Source: Ganoderma boninense (taxonomy: Eukaryota; Basidiomycota; Agaricomycetes; Polyporales; Polyporaceae). From it: a DNA stretch of 64,000 nucleotides. Every line of letters begins with the position of its first letter. The stretch's first letter is position 1. The stretch is from NCBI GenBank assembly GCA_002900995.3, contig CM035307.1, positions 3,968,001 to 4,032,000 of the forward strand, written 5' to 3'. Position numbers and translations under genes: made by a program. Shown piece after piece: positions 45,032-55,702 of the stretch. The notes beneath the pieces are model-generated. The model was not told the DNA's origin. It saw only the letters and a list, made by a program, of their open reading frames with translations, and searched no databases.

Positions 45032-45131
45032 GTCTGCAGGAAAAAAAATTTCGCGTGCAGGCCTACTGTGTCCGGGTGATCAAGCCGGTACAGTTAGCAC
45101 GGAGATACGAGAAAAGAAAACACTCAAAAAA

Positions 45132-45525
45132 TGTGAGCTATTGGCGTCTTCGACGGAGGAGCTTGAAGCGTTGAGCGTAAGCGATTGAGGGTCGAAGGCG
45201 TCGAGAGACACGAGAGGATCGAGACGAGACGAGTGAGTGGGGAAAGTCGTCGTATCTCGAAGAACTGGGGCCTGCCCCGAGTAGATACAGCCAGTATATA
45301 ACAGTAAGCCAGTAACGAGGGACTCCCGAGAAGACCGAGGGTGTCGAGAGACCATGTCATGTAGCTAGGGAACGAGGGGGAGAAAGGAATAGAATGAGGG
45401 GATAAAGAGAGAAACACATGGGGAAGGGACGGTCGGAATACGAGGACGAGCGTCCCGATACGGAAGGTAACCAAATAGGAAAGTAAACTGCCTTATGCGG
45501 ATGGGGAAGCGCTGGCTCCCTTACA
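45132..45525 (-). repeat. 5' LTR (element orientation), 394 bp
   Basis: Same length and sequence as 35979-36372 except T instead of C at the eleventh base. Its TATATAAC element lies at about 45294-45301. Confidence 0.97.
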
Positions 45526-45530
45526 AACTA
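45526..45530. repeat. Target-site duplication, right copy (AACTA)
   Basis: Matches 35974-35978. Confidence 0.92.
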
Positions 45531-46914
45531 CACACCCAACATCTACAGTGCCAAGACGGTCACAACTTTGTACGAATTGATGCAGCGGCGCCGTAGGCCT
45601 CTCATGCGATTGTCGGTATTTTTTCGAATGCAGAGTCTGTTGAAACAGCCCTTGAGTAAGTAAGCTACAGTAATCAAGCCGGAGTGACATTCAAGTTGCA
45701 CAGTACTTACACAGAAGTTTGAGAATACGAAAGAAAGTCGAAACCTGGGAACGAATTAGATGATAACAAGCTATGATTGAGACCCTTCAGCTCTCCCGAA
45801 GCTGGAAAACACGTTGTCTCATAACGTACCTTCTTCATGACATTGTCAAAAATCTGAGTTAAAGATGGCACTGGGAAATGTTAATCGTTGGGACGAAACA
45901 AAACAAATAAGGGAAAGGTAGAGAGAGCCAACCTTGCCACCGTCCTGCCAGGGTGCTTCGAGTTATCTACAGTACCTCATAACGTTTGTGACGAAGAGGA
46001 CCTTTTCATGCCTTAGCCTGCATATAGTTGACATATTGACGTCACCTATGGCCGCGTATCTGGATTTCAAACTGTCTGTAACGCAACGAAATCATTCTAC
46101 TGATACGGACTCCTGGCGTATGAACTCATGGTACCCTTGTAAAACACCTCTGCCAGCCCAGTGAGAGGGAACCTGAGATGTTAAGTTGCATCCAAATGCA
46201 CGTCATGTCCTGTTAAACCGAGTGAACAAGAATAAACAGGATCGTAAACATTCTCGTTTCTTCAAGAGAGATTGGGAGAGAGATAACATACCAACCTACT
46301 AAGGAAGACGACTGTTGGCATGTTGCGACGAGCTCGACAAGACCCTGTCAGTGCTAGCGTGTGGCAGCGGCGCTATTTCCTATTTGGGTGTCCCAAATTT
46401 CCCAATATGGAATATAGACTGGGTAAGAGTCCGGTAAGTGCCGCTGAACCTTCCGGCGTTGAGTACGTCGTCCAGCGAGTCGTTCTGAACGTTTTTGCCT
46501 TCGTACTTCCACATGGACCTCACACGACGGACTCTGGAACCTGCTTGTGCTGGAGCTCCTCCCATCTCGCCTTTTTTTGCTGGCAGAAGACGAAACAAAT
46601 TTCGATTCTACACTTGCAACCGTACAGGTTCGGATCGACATGCTAGGATCTTGGAGAGGGCTCGTCATATGGTGGGGAGGGGGAGGAGGAGGAGGAGGTA
46701 AGAGAAGCAGGAGTTTGCGATAAGTAGCCGATGTTGGGCGCCGAAAAGGTGGCTATATGCGCCTCATTCGATGGGAAAGGGCATGCTAACTCGAAGGTGA
46801 GTATCTTCCGAGCTTGCCAAGGTCACTGTCGAGCGCAGTTTCGTCGCGGCGGACGTCGACGAAGGCGTGGAACTGCAGCGGCACGCGCCTTGTCCCGATC
46901 CGACATCGGAGGTA
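45531..46914. other. Intergenic flank of the retrotransposon; nothing identified
   Basis: AT-richer than its surroundings, with no supported gene. Confidence 0.5.
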
Positions 46915-46984
46915 CAGTGCCTTGCATAATTGCGTGAACGCGCCGAAAAATTCCTGCAGGCGCCTATATGCTCGCCTACCAAAT
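46915..46984. repeat. Inverted repeat, left arm (70 bp)
   Basis: Begins CAGTGCCTTGCATAATTGCG and ends CTCGCCTACCAAAT. The reverse complement, about 90% identical, is at 47228-47297. The arms are separated by 243 bp. Confidence 0.9.
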
Positions 46985-47227
46985 CAGGACGCCTGGGAAG
47001 CTTCAGAAGCGAGTTGGTGACCTTGATGTGACATGTCTCTTGGATGGCATGGGTGCCTCCCGAAGCAGCTGAGGGCCCAAATGGTACACTAGGAGGCCCG
47101 TTGAGAACCACTGAGCTCTCCAGGAAGTAGACAAGCGTGGGGGACAAGGGGAACAGTCAGGCTGAAGTTACGACCAGGAGAGGCGCACAGGCGGCGTTGG
47201 CGTTGCATGTGACCGTGATCCATCCGC

Positions 47228-47297
47228 ATTTGGTAGGCGAGGTATAAGCGCCTGCTGGGGATTTTTCGGCGCGTTCACGCAATTATGCAAGGCACTG
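47228..47297. repeat. Inverted repeat, right arm (70 bp)
   Basis: Starts ATTTGGTAGGCGAGGTATAA and ends GCAAGGCACTG. It includes a TATAA at 47243 and lies about 210 bp upstream of the Yta7-like start codon, so it may be part of that promoter. Confidence 0.9.
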
Positions 47298-47509
47298 TAA
47301 ACAAAGGCAAACATACGTTGTATGGGCGCTTAGTCCGCTTCGAGACAAACGTCCATCTTGCCCTCCTCCTCTCCACCACTCCCCACGCCTCCACGAACGA
47401 CTAGCTCGCCTCGAGGATTAGTGCATGCGCACATTCAAGGATTGAAGAGGAGGATTATCAGGTTGCCGTGGAAGTTGTGAGCACACAACTTCAAGGTCGG
47501 CAATCTTCC

Positions 47510-50500
47510 ATGAGCTCGTCCTTCAACTTTCCTCCGGGCGACAGCTACGTCTTCCCTCAGACTTTCATCCCGCCTTCCGCACCCCAGCCCCAGTACAATC
47601 AAGACCCTTTGGCCCCGCTTCCACCCTATCAAGCCCAGCCCATTTACGACGACCCCCTCGACCCCGCCCTCGCGTCTCACCAGCCACTCCACTCCTCCGC
47701 ACAACCAGCCTCCTCGCCGTCCGCCGGTCTCCGCATCAAACTACCCCCGTTCGGTATAATGCCTCCCACAACACGTGGCGCTTCCCGCCAGCAGCTCAGC
47801 AGCCCCATTGCGTCTGGCTCGGAATACCACGAAAGTAATGCGTCGATGGAAGCAGAGGAGCCACCGCCTGAAGAGGAGGAGGAGGAGGAACCCGTGGAAT
47901 ACGGTGTGTCCTCACGCGGCAGACGCGTCGCAAAGAAGTCGTATCGCGAGTCTGGTAGCGAGGACGATCCCCTCGACATAATCTCCCCCAAGGGGAAGAG
48001 CAAGCAGCTCGAACCAGACCATGGCGATGACGAAGAGGAGGACGACGAAGAGCCTGTTGGCCGTTATGCCCTTCGTAACAGAGGCGGCCGCCCGAAGTTG
48101 AACGGCTTCATTGTGAGTGACGAAGAAGACGGAGAGGCGAAGGTCGGTCGGTATCCCACTCGTAATCGAACGAAGAACGGGAACAGCCAGTCCAACGGTG
48201 GTGGCCGTCTCACGCGGAGGTCCAATGGACGTACTCAACCTCAAGCCTCCTCGTCACGCTCGACGCGTCTTTCCAGGCGTCGTACTCGTTCAACTGCACG
48301 GGACGACGAGGAGGACGGTTACGTGGACGAACCCTCCTCTGGGACAGCCGATGCTGAAGGGTCCATGGACGAGGCCCCCGTGACATCTCCCGAACCCGAG
48401 CCCGACGCGGACGGCGAAGCAGATGCAGAAGGCGACGCCGATCAGGAACCAGAGCAAGATGGCAAGCCTTATTCCCTCCGTCAACGTGCCAAGATCAACT
48501 ACGCCATTCCGCCGCCTCTGGAGGAAATGCGTCCACCACCGAAACCTCGTCCTGGGGCTAGCCGGTCTCATCGCAATCCTAATAGGCCGAAAGCTCCTGG
48601 GTGGAGTGCGACGGGCGCGGAGCTTAGTAGGTGGATGGGTGGTGGCGGGGATGACTCGGTGCGTTTTCTCGATTGTGTAATCTTGGACGTACCCTCACTG
48701 TCGTTCAGGACTCCGATTATGCGACCCGTACTCCTCGAAAACCGTTCGGCGGTATTGCTGGAGCTGGAGGCAGTGGAGGAATTTTTGCTGCAGGCGGAGG
48801 TGCTGGTGGTGGGTTCCTTCCCGGCGACCTTGCAGCTGCAGCAGGCACGCCATCCAACCTGGGCAAAGTCAGCGACACCGGTGAGTCTTCCACTGGCCCT
48901 TCCTCCCTCAGCGGTTGTTTGATTCGCGCATATAGCTCTCGCGGACGCCGATCCCCTGGGAGTCAACCAGAACGTGACGTTCGATGAGGTGGGAGGTCTG
49001 GATGAACGTGAGTCTCTTCTCCGTATCGCTTCAGTGTCTTGCATTCATCACACGACTTCAAGACATCAACTCCTTGAAGGAGATGACTTTTCTTCCCCTC
49101 TTGTATCCTGAGGTCTTCCAGCGCTTTAACCTCACACCTCCCCGCGGAGTGCTCTTCCATGGACCACCAGGTACTGGGAAGACGTTGCTTGCGCGTGCAC
49201 TGGCAGCAAGCTGTCGATCCAATGGCAAGGGCATCTGTGAGTGGCAACCTCCGCCAATTGTTCAGCCTTGTCGTAGTTTCTCACGCGTCTTGGCAGCGTT
49301 CTTCATGCGGAAGGGTGCCGACTGCTTGTCAAAGTGGGTGGGCGAGGCTGAACGCCAACTGCGGCTGCTCTTCGAGGAGGCTCGGAACCAACAACCGAGT
49401 ATCATCTTCTTCGACGAGATTGATGGTCTCGCGCCAGTGCGTTCGTCGAAGCAAGATCAGATCCACGCGTCGATCGTGTCGACGCTGCTTGCTCTTATGG
49501 ACGGAATGGACGGGCGTGGTCAGGTCGTCGTCATCGGCGCCACAAATCGTCCCGACGCTGTCGACCCAGCGCTCCGTCGCCCTGGTCGCTTCGATAGGGA
49601 ATTCTACTTCCCTTTGCCAGGACTGGAGGCGCGCGAGAAGATTCTCGGGATCATGACGAAGAAGTGGTCCGGTTGGGATAGCGAAAAGGGCGCTGAGAAT
49701 GCGAAGGGCCTTGCGAAGCTCACGAAAGGCTATGGGGGCGCTGACTTGCGGGTTCGTCCTCGCGTAAATAACCATGTGGAAAGTTGTACGTTGATGTCTG
49801 ATTGCTACAGGCACTGTGTACGGAGGCTGCGCTCAACGCTGTCCAACGCCGGTATCCCCAGATTTACAAGTCGAACGATCGACTACTCTTGAAGCCGGAT
49901 ACTATTGAAGTCGAGCTCCGCGATTTCATGATCTCGGTAAAGAGTGCGTGCCTGATCCCCGCTGTGCTGTGCTGTGACGACAGTGCGGAGACTGACGTTA
50001 TGCTGTAGAACTCGTGCCGTCGTCAGCTCGTTCAGTATCTTCGGCCGCGTCCCCCCTTCCTACCCAGCTCGTACCGTTGTTGCAAGAGCCACTTGACAAG
50101 ATCAAGGAGGTCGTTGGTAAGGTTCTGCCTCTAAGCAAGAAGCGGACCGCGCTAGAGGAAGCGGAGTGGGAGGACGTGGGCGGCTCCGAGGGCGCTCTTG
50201 AGCGCGAGCTCATGATGCAGTCGATGGAGACCCTGCGCGTATACCGCCCGCGAGTGGCGCTGCATGGGCCAGTTGGGATGGGTCAATCATATATCGCAGC
50301 TGCGGCGCTACATCATCTCGAAGGATACCACGTACAAAGTCTTGACCTCGGGTCGCTATTGGCTGACTCTACAAGGGTGTGTGGGTTTTTAATGTTTCAC
50401 ATGGCACATATCTGATGTTGTATTCCAGTCACCGGAGGCTGCCATCGTTCAGCTCTTCGTCGAAGCAAAGAGGCGTCAGCCCTCTGTGGTGTATATCCCA

Positions 50501-52418
50501 TCGCTAGTCGGATGGTGCGCAGCCGTGACAGAGACTGCGCGCACCACCGTCCGCGCCATGCTTGATACCCTCTCACCTACGGATCCGGTGCTGCTACTCG
50601 CAGTGGTGGATGGCCCGTTCACCCAGCTGCCGCGGGACGTGCGCCAGTGGTTTGGGCCTATCCGCGAGAATCGTGTCGCGCTTATCTCACCCAATGCATC
50701 GCAACGGGACGCGTTCTTCGATGGTCTGTTGAAGGACATCAGGCGCCCGCCGAACGAGTTCCCTGACGGCATGAAGCGGAAGAAGCGGGTTCTGGAAGAG
50801 CTTCCGATCGCACCACCTTTGGAGCCGCGACAGCCAACAGCTGCGGAGCTTGCGGTGCAGCAGGAGAACGACCAGCGTGTCGTCACGCTGCTCAAGTACC
50901 GCCTGGGACCGATTCTCAGCGAGCTCAAAAGAAAGTTCAAGCGCTTTACGAAGCGTGCTTCAGTGAGTAATGACTATCTATGTTCCGAACGTTTCTCACA
51001 ATTGGGTGCAGGATGAATACAACTACGATTTCAATGCACCACCCCCGCCACCTCAAGTTCAACTAGTTGCTGCTCCCGTTGAGGTGCACCCTGAGCCAAA
51101 TGGGGTTATCGACATTTCCGAGGATGGTCAACCTCAGCAGCCAACCGTCGAAGTTGCGGTATTCAACCAGGTTCAAGAGCAGCTTATCCAGGAGCCACCA
51201 CTGTTCGACATGGACCTGGAGCGTATGCACGTCGAGCTCTATAAAGGTCGGTACCTCATGCTTGAAGACTTCCTCGACGACATCCGCAAGATCGTCCACA
51301 ACGCGAGCGTGAGGATCAACGAGGACCCGGAGCGGCTGTTTAGAGCTCAGGCGATGCTCACCGCCGCAGAGGTCAGCTGTCAAGACTTCGATCCACAGTT
51401 CAGGCTCGAGTGCCAGCGGATGGCCGTGCGCGAGCGCCAGCGGCGCGAGGAATTCCGAAAGAACAAGGAGAAGGAGAGAGCGGCTGAACAGCCTGCCCAG
51501 AATGGGGAGTACGCGCCTGGAACACGTCGGAGTGCCCGCCACAATGGCCAGGGGCCCGAGATCGCAATTACGGATCCCGTGCAGCTCGAACGCAAGCTCA
51601 AGAGGCAACGCTCAAATGGTGCCGAAACGACGCCTTCGGAAGACGAGAATGGCGAGCGCGTTGCGAAGAAGTCGCGAACGGACGGCGAGGACGGTGGATC
51701 ATCCGGAGAGGGTCCTCACACGCCAACGGCAATTGGGCGCTCGCTGAGCGTGCGCTTTGCAGACGACGTCGTCCTTGCTTCGCCGGGTAGTGGCATGCCT
51801 CTGGACCTTGGGGAGGCTAACGCTCAACCTCAGGAGCCTGCTCGTCGATCTGGCTTCGATCCTGCTCTGCTCAACCCCATGTCTCCAGTCGATGCCCAGA
51901 TGAGTATCCCAACTGATCCTCCCGACAATCCCTTCACTGCGATGTCCAGTGCCCCCGAAAACGCTGTCCCACAACCAGAGCCTGCGCCGCAACCCAATGG
52001 TATCATTGGCCCGAATGACTTGCCTGCAGACGTCCCGGCCGTCCTCGACGGGGAAGGCGACCATCCCATGGCGCCCACACAGCCCGCAGAAGCAGAAGCG
52101 CCGGAGCCAGCGCCGGCAGAAGCACTCCAGCCTGAACCGCCAGCTGAGGTGCCCATGGAGGTCGAGCGGTCGCCAACGCCTCTACCCGACTTCCATCTAG
52201 ATGAGGACACACTCACGGACCTCAAGGCGTACTTGCGCGATGCGACTGGGTCCCTCAACGTCGAGCAACTAGAACAGCTGCGCGCAACGTGTCTCGGCCT
52301 CGTCTGGCGGCACCGGCAAGAATGGGACCGAGCAGGCCTGTTGCGGGAACTCAAGGAGGAAGCGGAGGAGTTCGTACGGGAGGTGCAGCTGGACGATGCG
52401 GACGTGGGCTCTCCGTGA
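47510..52418 (+). CDS. Yta7/ATAD2-type AAA ATPase with bromodomain-like region
   Basis: Ten exons: 47510-48658, 48709-48880, 48936-49007, 49062-49236, 49297-49751, 49811-49943, 50009-50376, 50429-50962, 51012-52418 (one short border may differ). N-terminal 380 residues: acidic and basic low complexity with YALRNRGG and YSLRQRAK motifs. AAA1: VGGLDEHINSLKEM, Walker A HGPPGTGKTLLA, Walker B SIIFFDEIDGL, sensor IGATNRPDAVD, Arg fingers RRPGRFDRE. AAA2 is degenerate: Walker A reads GPVGMGQS, with Lys replaced by Gln. A bromodomain-like helix set follows (LMLEDFLDDIRKIVHNASVR), with an insertion-rich C-terminal region. Family role: ATP-driven handling of histone H3-H4 on chromatin, with AAA1 the active ring and AAA2 inactive. 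An upstream in-frame Met at 47468 is possible. Nuclear. Confidence 0.94.
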
Positions 52419-53139
52419 TTGGAATTCGGGTGGGTCGCACTGTGGACTGTGGTCGTTCCCTTCGTTATTTGTTTGTGTGTTTTTCGTTCATATTTCTGTT
52501 TTTTCAAGTCTCGGCCCCAACGCTCCCCCCTGTAGATTATTACTTGTCATTAGTACTGCTTGTGTATTTCACAGTGCCATCTCTAACCCAGGTTGTTGAC
52601 AAATGTGATGCGATACGTTATTATCCCTGGTGGAGAATGTCCTGCCCGTGCGACCTTCCCTCACACCGGCGCCCAACCCCCAGGTGAGCTGTTTTGCCCA
52701 TCTCAGTTACCTTTCTCTACTCTTCATCATGTCGATGTAGGTTACCACCTTTGCTGGCGACAGCGCGAGTCCGGTACTGAGGTAGGTGCATTGAAAGCCT
52801 ACTTACTGGTCCTCACTCGACGCTCATCTAACGACAAGCGCCAACCATAGACTGTGCTGCTGTACATTCTCTCAGCTCTGATGTGGCTTCTTAACAACGA
52901 CAACCTCAACTCCAACTTCTTCAACCACTCTACCACGCCCTCTCTCTCATCTATTTCGACTTTCGTCCTGCGATGACCGACGCTGGCAGACCGCAGAACT
53001 CAGAAAGTTTCCCCGTCCCCCGCTCGTTTCGGAAGCTATGCCAGGACCACACTACTGGCGAACTCGAAGGACGGTATCTCCTGTGACTCGCGAGGAGCCG
53101 CAAAGTCAGGCCATGCCATTCTAAGCATGCCTTTTAGCT
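52419..53139. other. Intergenic between convergent genes; nothing identified
   Basis: No supported coding frame. Confidence 0.5.
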
Positions 53140-54889
53140 TCACGGGCGGCCCAGGTAGTAGAAACGACCATCTTGGCGTTCCACCGTTACCTGCGCGGGA
53201 CCTGCGTCTCCCTCCGAGTCCGCGCGGTCCACGACAAAGTCGGCCCAAAGCGGGCCGTGGTAGTCCATGTATCGCAGCACCCATATCTCCCGCAGGGACG
53301 GTGAAAGCGCCTTTGCGAACGTCGCCACGGTGGTTGCGAGCGTCATGTTGAATGCCTCCAGTACTGCGTCGTCGTCGCTTGAGGGGCCCCTCCGAATCGG
53401 GCCCCTAATAGAAGAGAACGACGGGAGTGGCGTGTCTGGGAAGTCGAGGTGGAGCTTGAGAGTGGTGAGCTCGGCTAGTGGCGCCAGATGCTGTGCGATC
53501 TCTGCCTGGAAAAGATTGACTTCCAGTTAGCACATTCACCTAGCATCGGGACTCGAGGAGCGAAATCGCATTCTCACTGTAGGTACGAGGGGCTCGCTGC
53601 GGTTCCGATACCTATGGAGTTCGAGCGTATGCAGGCGAGGGAAGCTCGCGGTGACGTGTTGAAGAAGCTCGGCGTCCATGGTGGGCTCGTCGACTTCGTA
53701 CTCGAGCTCCAATGTACGCAGGCCTGGTGCTCGACGTCGCCGGAGTATGCGCAGGATGCTCGATGCGCTTGCCAGGGGAAAGTTCCACCGGAGGACCCGG
53801 GGGTCATACTCGCTGTTGTTCGTGATCTGGACACAAACATGCGGCCACGAACGGAGAGCAAGCCCGCGGAGTGTATGAGGGAGATGTGCATATATCTCGT
53901 CGTCCGCGTCCGGATGCGAGATTTCCAGGTACTCGAGGTTTGACCAAGGGTACGTTGCCTTGAAACCATGCGGCCATATCGCCCGCGCATCGACGCCTTC
54001 GGGTTCGTACAGCTGGAGTGCGAGCGTCCGTAGATGTGGCATGCAAGCGAACAGGGTGACGATCAGAGTGGATGGTGTGGTCCAGCGCAGGCCTCGGAGC
54101 CTCAGGTCGCGGAGCCGAGGCCAGGATAACGAGGACATCAGTTGGACTGGGGCCGGTTCTGCAGGGAGGACGAGTGCTTCAAGGGAGGCGTGGAAGGCGC
54201 AGACAACAGTCTCCAGTGCTCGTTCTTCGGCTGGGAAGCTTACTGTCGGCGTGGGGTCCCTGACCCGGTAGCGAAAAGAAGACAGCGCTGAAGAAGGCTG
54301 AAGAAAATCGCCCCATTCGACGATGTCGTCGGCGGTGGGGCAGATCCGCAGCGAGGTGATCGAGGAGTGGCGCAGGTTCGGGATGGTGAGGATCGCCCGG
54401 ACTGTTCGCCATGGCAAGCCATGCACGGCGATGTACTTGCAGTTGTCGAAGGCTACGTCAGTGAGGCGGGGCATTTGGCGCATGGCAACATCTGTCAGCC
54501 AACGATTGAAGGCACCACATACAACGGGATCGGTAGGCGGACGGGCATCGTCATAGATAGTGTGGCGGAATGCGCGGAGGGGACGGCATACACACTTCAG
54601 ATGTAGTGTCCTAGTAGCCGTCAGCACCATTCACTGGCGAAGGTGTTTAGGAACCATACCGAATGTACTGCCATAGTGTCTCTGGAATGATGTCTTCGAT
54701 AATAGCTGGATACTCAAGTGGTTGATAGCAGACACTGAACAAGATGGGAATGGAAGCCTCGCGAAGCCGTTTGGACGTCATGGAAAAAGAATTCAAGCAC
54801 TTGGCCAGCCTAAGCTCCACAAGGATATCCAACAGGACATCGTCGTTGACACGATCAAACCTGAGTGCAATTTTAACGGCATTTTGCAT
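53140..54889 (-). CDS. F-box/leucine-rich-repeat-like protein, intact copy
   Basis: Exons 54889-54660, 54610-53578, 53505-53140 (stop TGA). N-terminal F-box: DDVLLDILVELRLAKCLNSF, then SKRLREASIPILF. Next come irregular leucine-rich segments typical of basidiomycete F-box proteins (MPRLTDVAFDNCKYIAVHGL, RLRDLRLRGLRWT, HLRTLALQLYEPE, NLEYLEISHP, LRTLELEYEVDEP, TLKLHLDFPD). Length is about 540 residues. Family role: substrate adaptor of an SCF ubiquitin ligase binding Skp1 via the F-box; the target is unknown. The start codon corresponds by alignment to that of the paralog at 62427. The frame is uninterrupted, unlike in the paralog. Confidence 0.88.
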
Positions 54890-55702
54890 GACAGTTATTC
54901 TGGAGCTATGCACTCACGGATTCATTTGGTGATGCGACTGTCCGAGTCACCTGCTGAGGGAGAGAAGGCCTCGGACCTGAATGTGGCTTGTACTAACAGG
55001 TCGGAGACTCGGAGAGCGAGTACCCAGGCTTTTGGACCTAGGCATTTCAGCGCATATACCATTGATCCTGAAAAGAAATTCAACGGCGTACATTTCAATG
55101 TTCAGATATGTGGACCAAATACACTGCCAGACCAGGCCGATGTGTAGCAGTGACGGTGGCATCAGTTGATTCAGTTCAAGATGCGGTGCTACGACCTCTA
55201 GCGCCAAACTTCCCACGAATGAGCGTCAAGTCGACGGTGACAAGTCGTCAAAATCTGATCCTCCTCCTCCTCATCCTCCTCGTCCACCTTTCGTTAGCTT
55301 TCGTTCCAAGCGTAAGTACGAACAGTCTCCTTTATTCCAGACCTCCTCCTCTCTTCTATATATCTGCTTCGGATACACGTACTTCAGTGGCTCACGGTTC
55401 TTTGAAAGGTAGCGTAAGTACATGCGAGCCGTAGCTGCAACAGTCCTGCCACAGGACACTCACTAGTACAGGGTAAAACACAGTAGTTTTGTTGAATTAT
55501 TGCATAGAATATATACTGATGATCAACGGCAGTCCAGGAGACGGAAATACAACAAAAGAGTATCTAGAACCGTCACGACTTCCTCGACAAACATTCATCG
55601 GTGCAAACCGCCTGCGCTGCTCACAGTACCGGCCCCCTCTGTCCTACATCTAAAGCTGCACAGTTCGCAGATGCGCACCACGCCGACTTAGTATCTCGCC
55701 TC
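54890..55702. other. Intergenic; nothing identified
   Basis: Contains the promoter side of the F-box gene and the 3' end of the GH85 gene; no gene in between. Confidence 0.5.

Larger units (their letters stand above)
35979..45525 (-). mobile_element. Full-length chromodomain Ty3/Gypsy LTR retrotransposon
   Basis: 9547 bp bounded by 394-bp LTRs that start TG and end CA, with AACTA target duplications. Genes run on the minus strand in the order gag, protease, reverse transcriptase, RNase H, integrase, chromodomain, which is the Ty3/Gypsy (chromovirus) order. The two LTRs differ at one position that I can see (C at 35989, T at 45142), so insertion was recent. Gag and Pol share one frame interrupted by TAG at 42910-42912 and TGA at 39037-39039, and the beginning of Gag is in another frame, so as assembled the copy would not make a full polyprotein without recoding. 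It lies between the GH18 gene and the Yta7-like gene and interrupts no gene that I can recognise. Confidence 0.97.

Noticed and set aside
46764..47147. 127-codon minus-strand open frame across the left inverted-repeat arm
   Set aside because: No motif or splice support; part of it is simply repeat-arm sequence.
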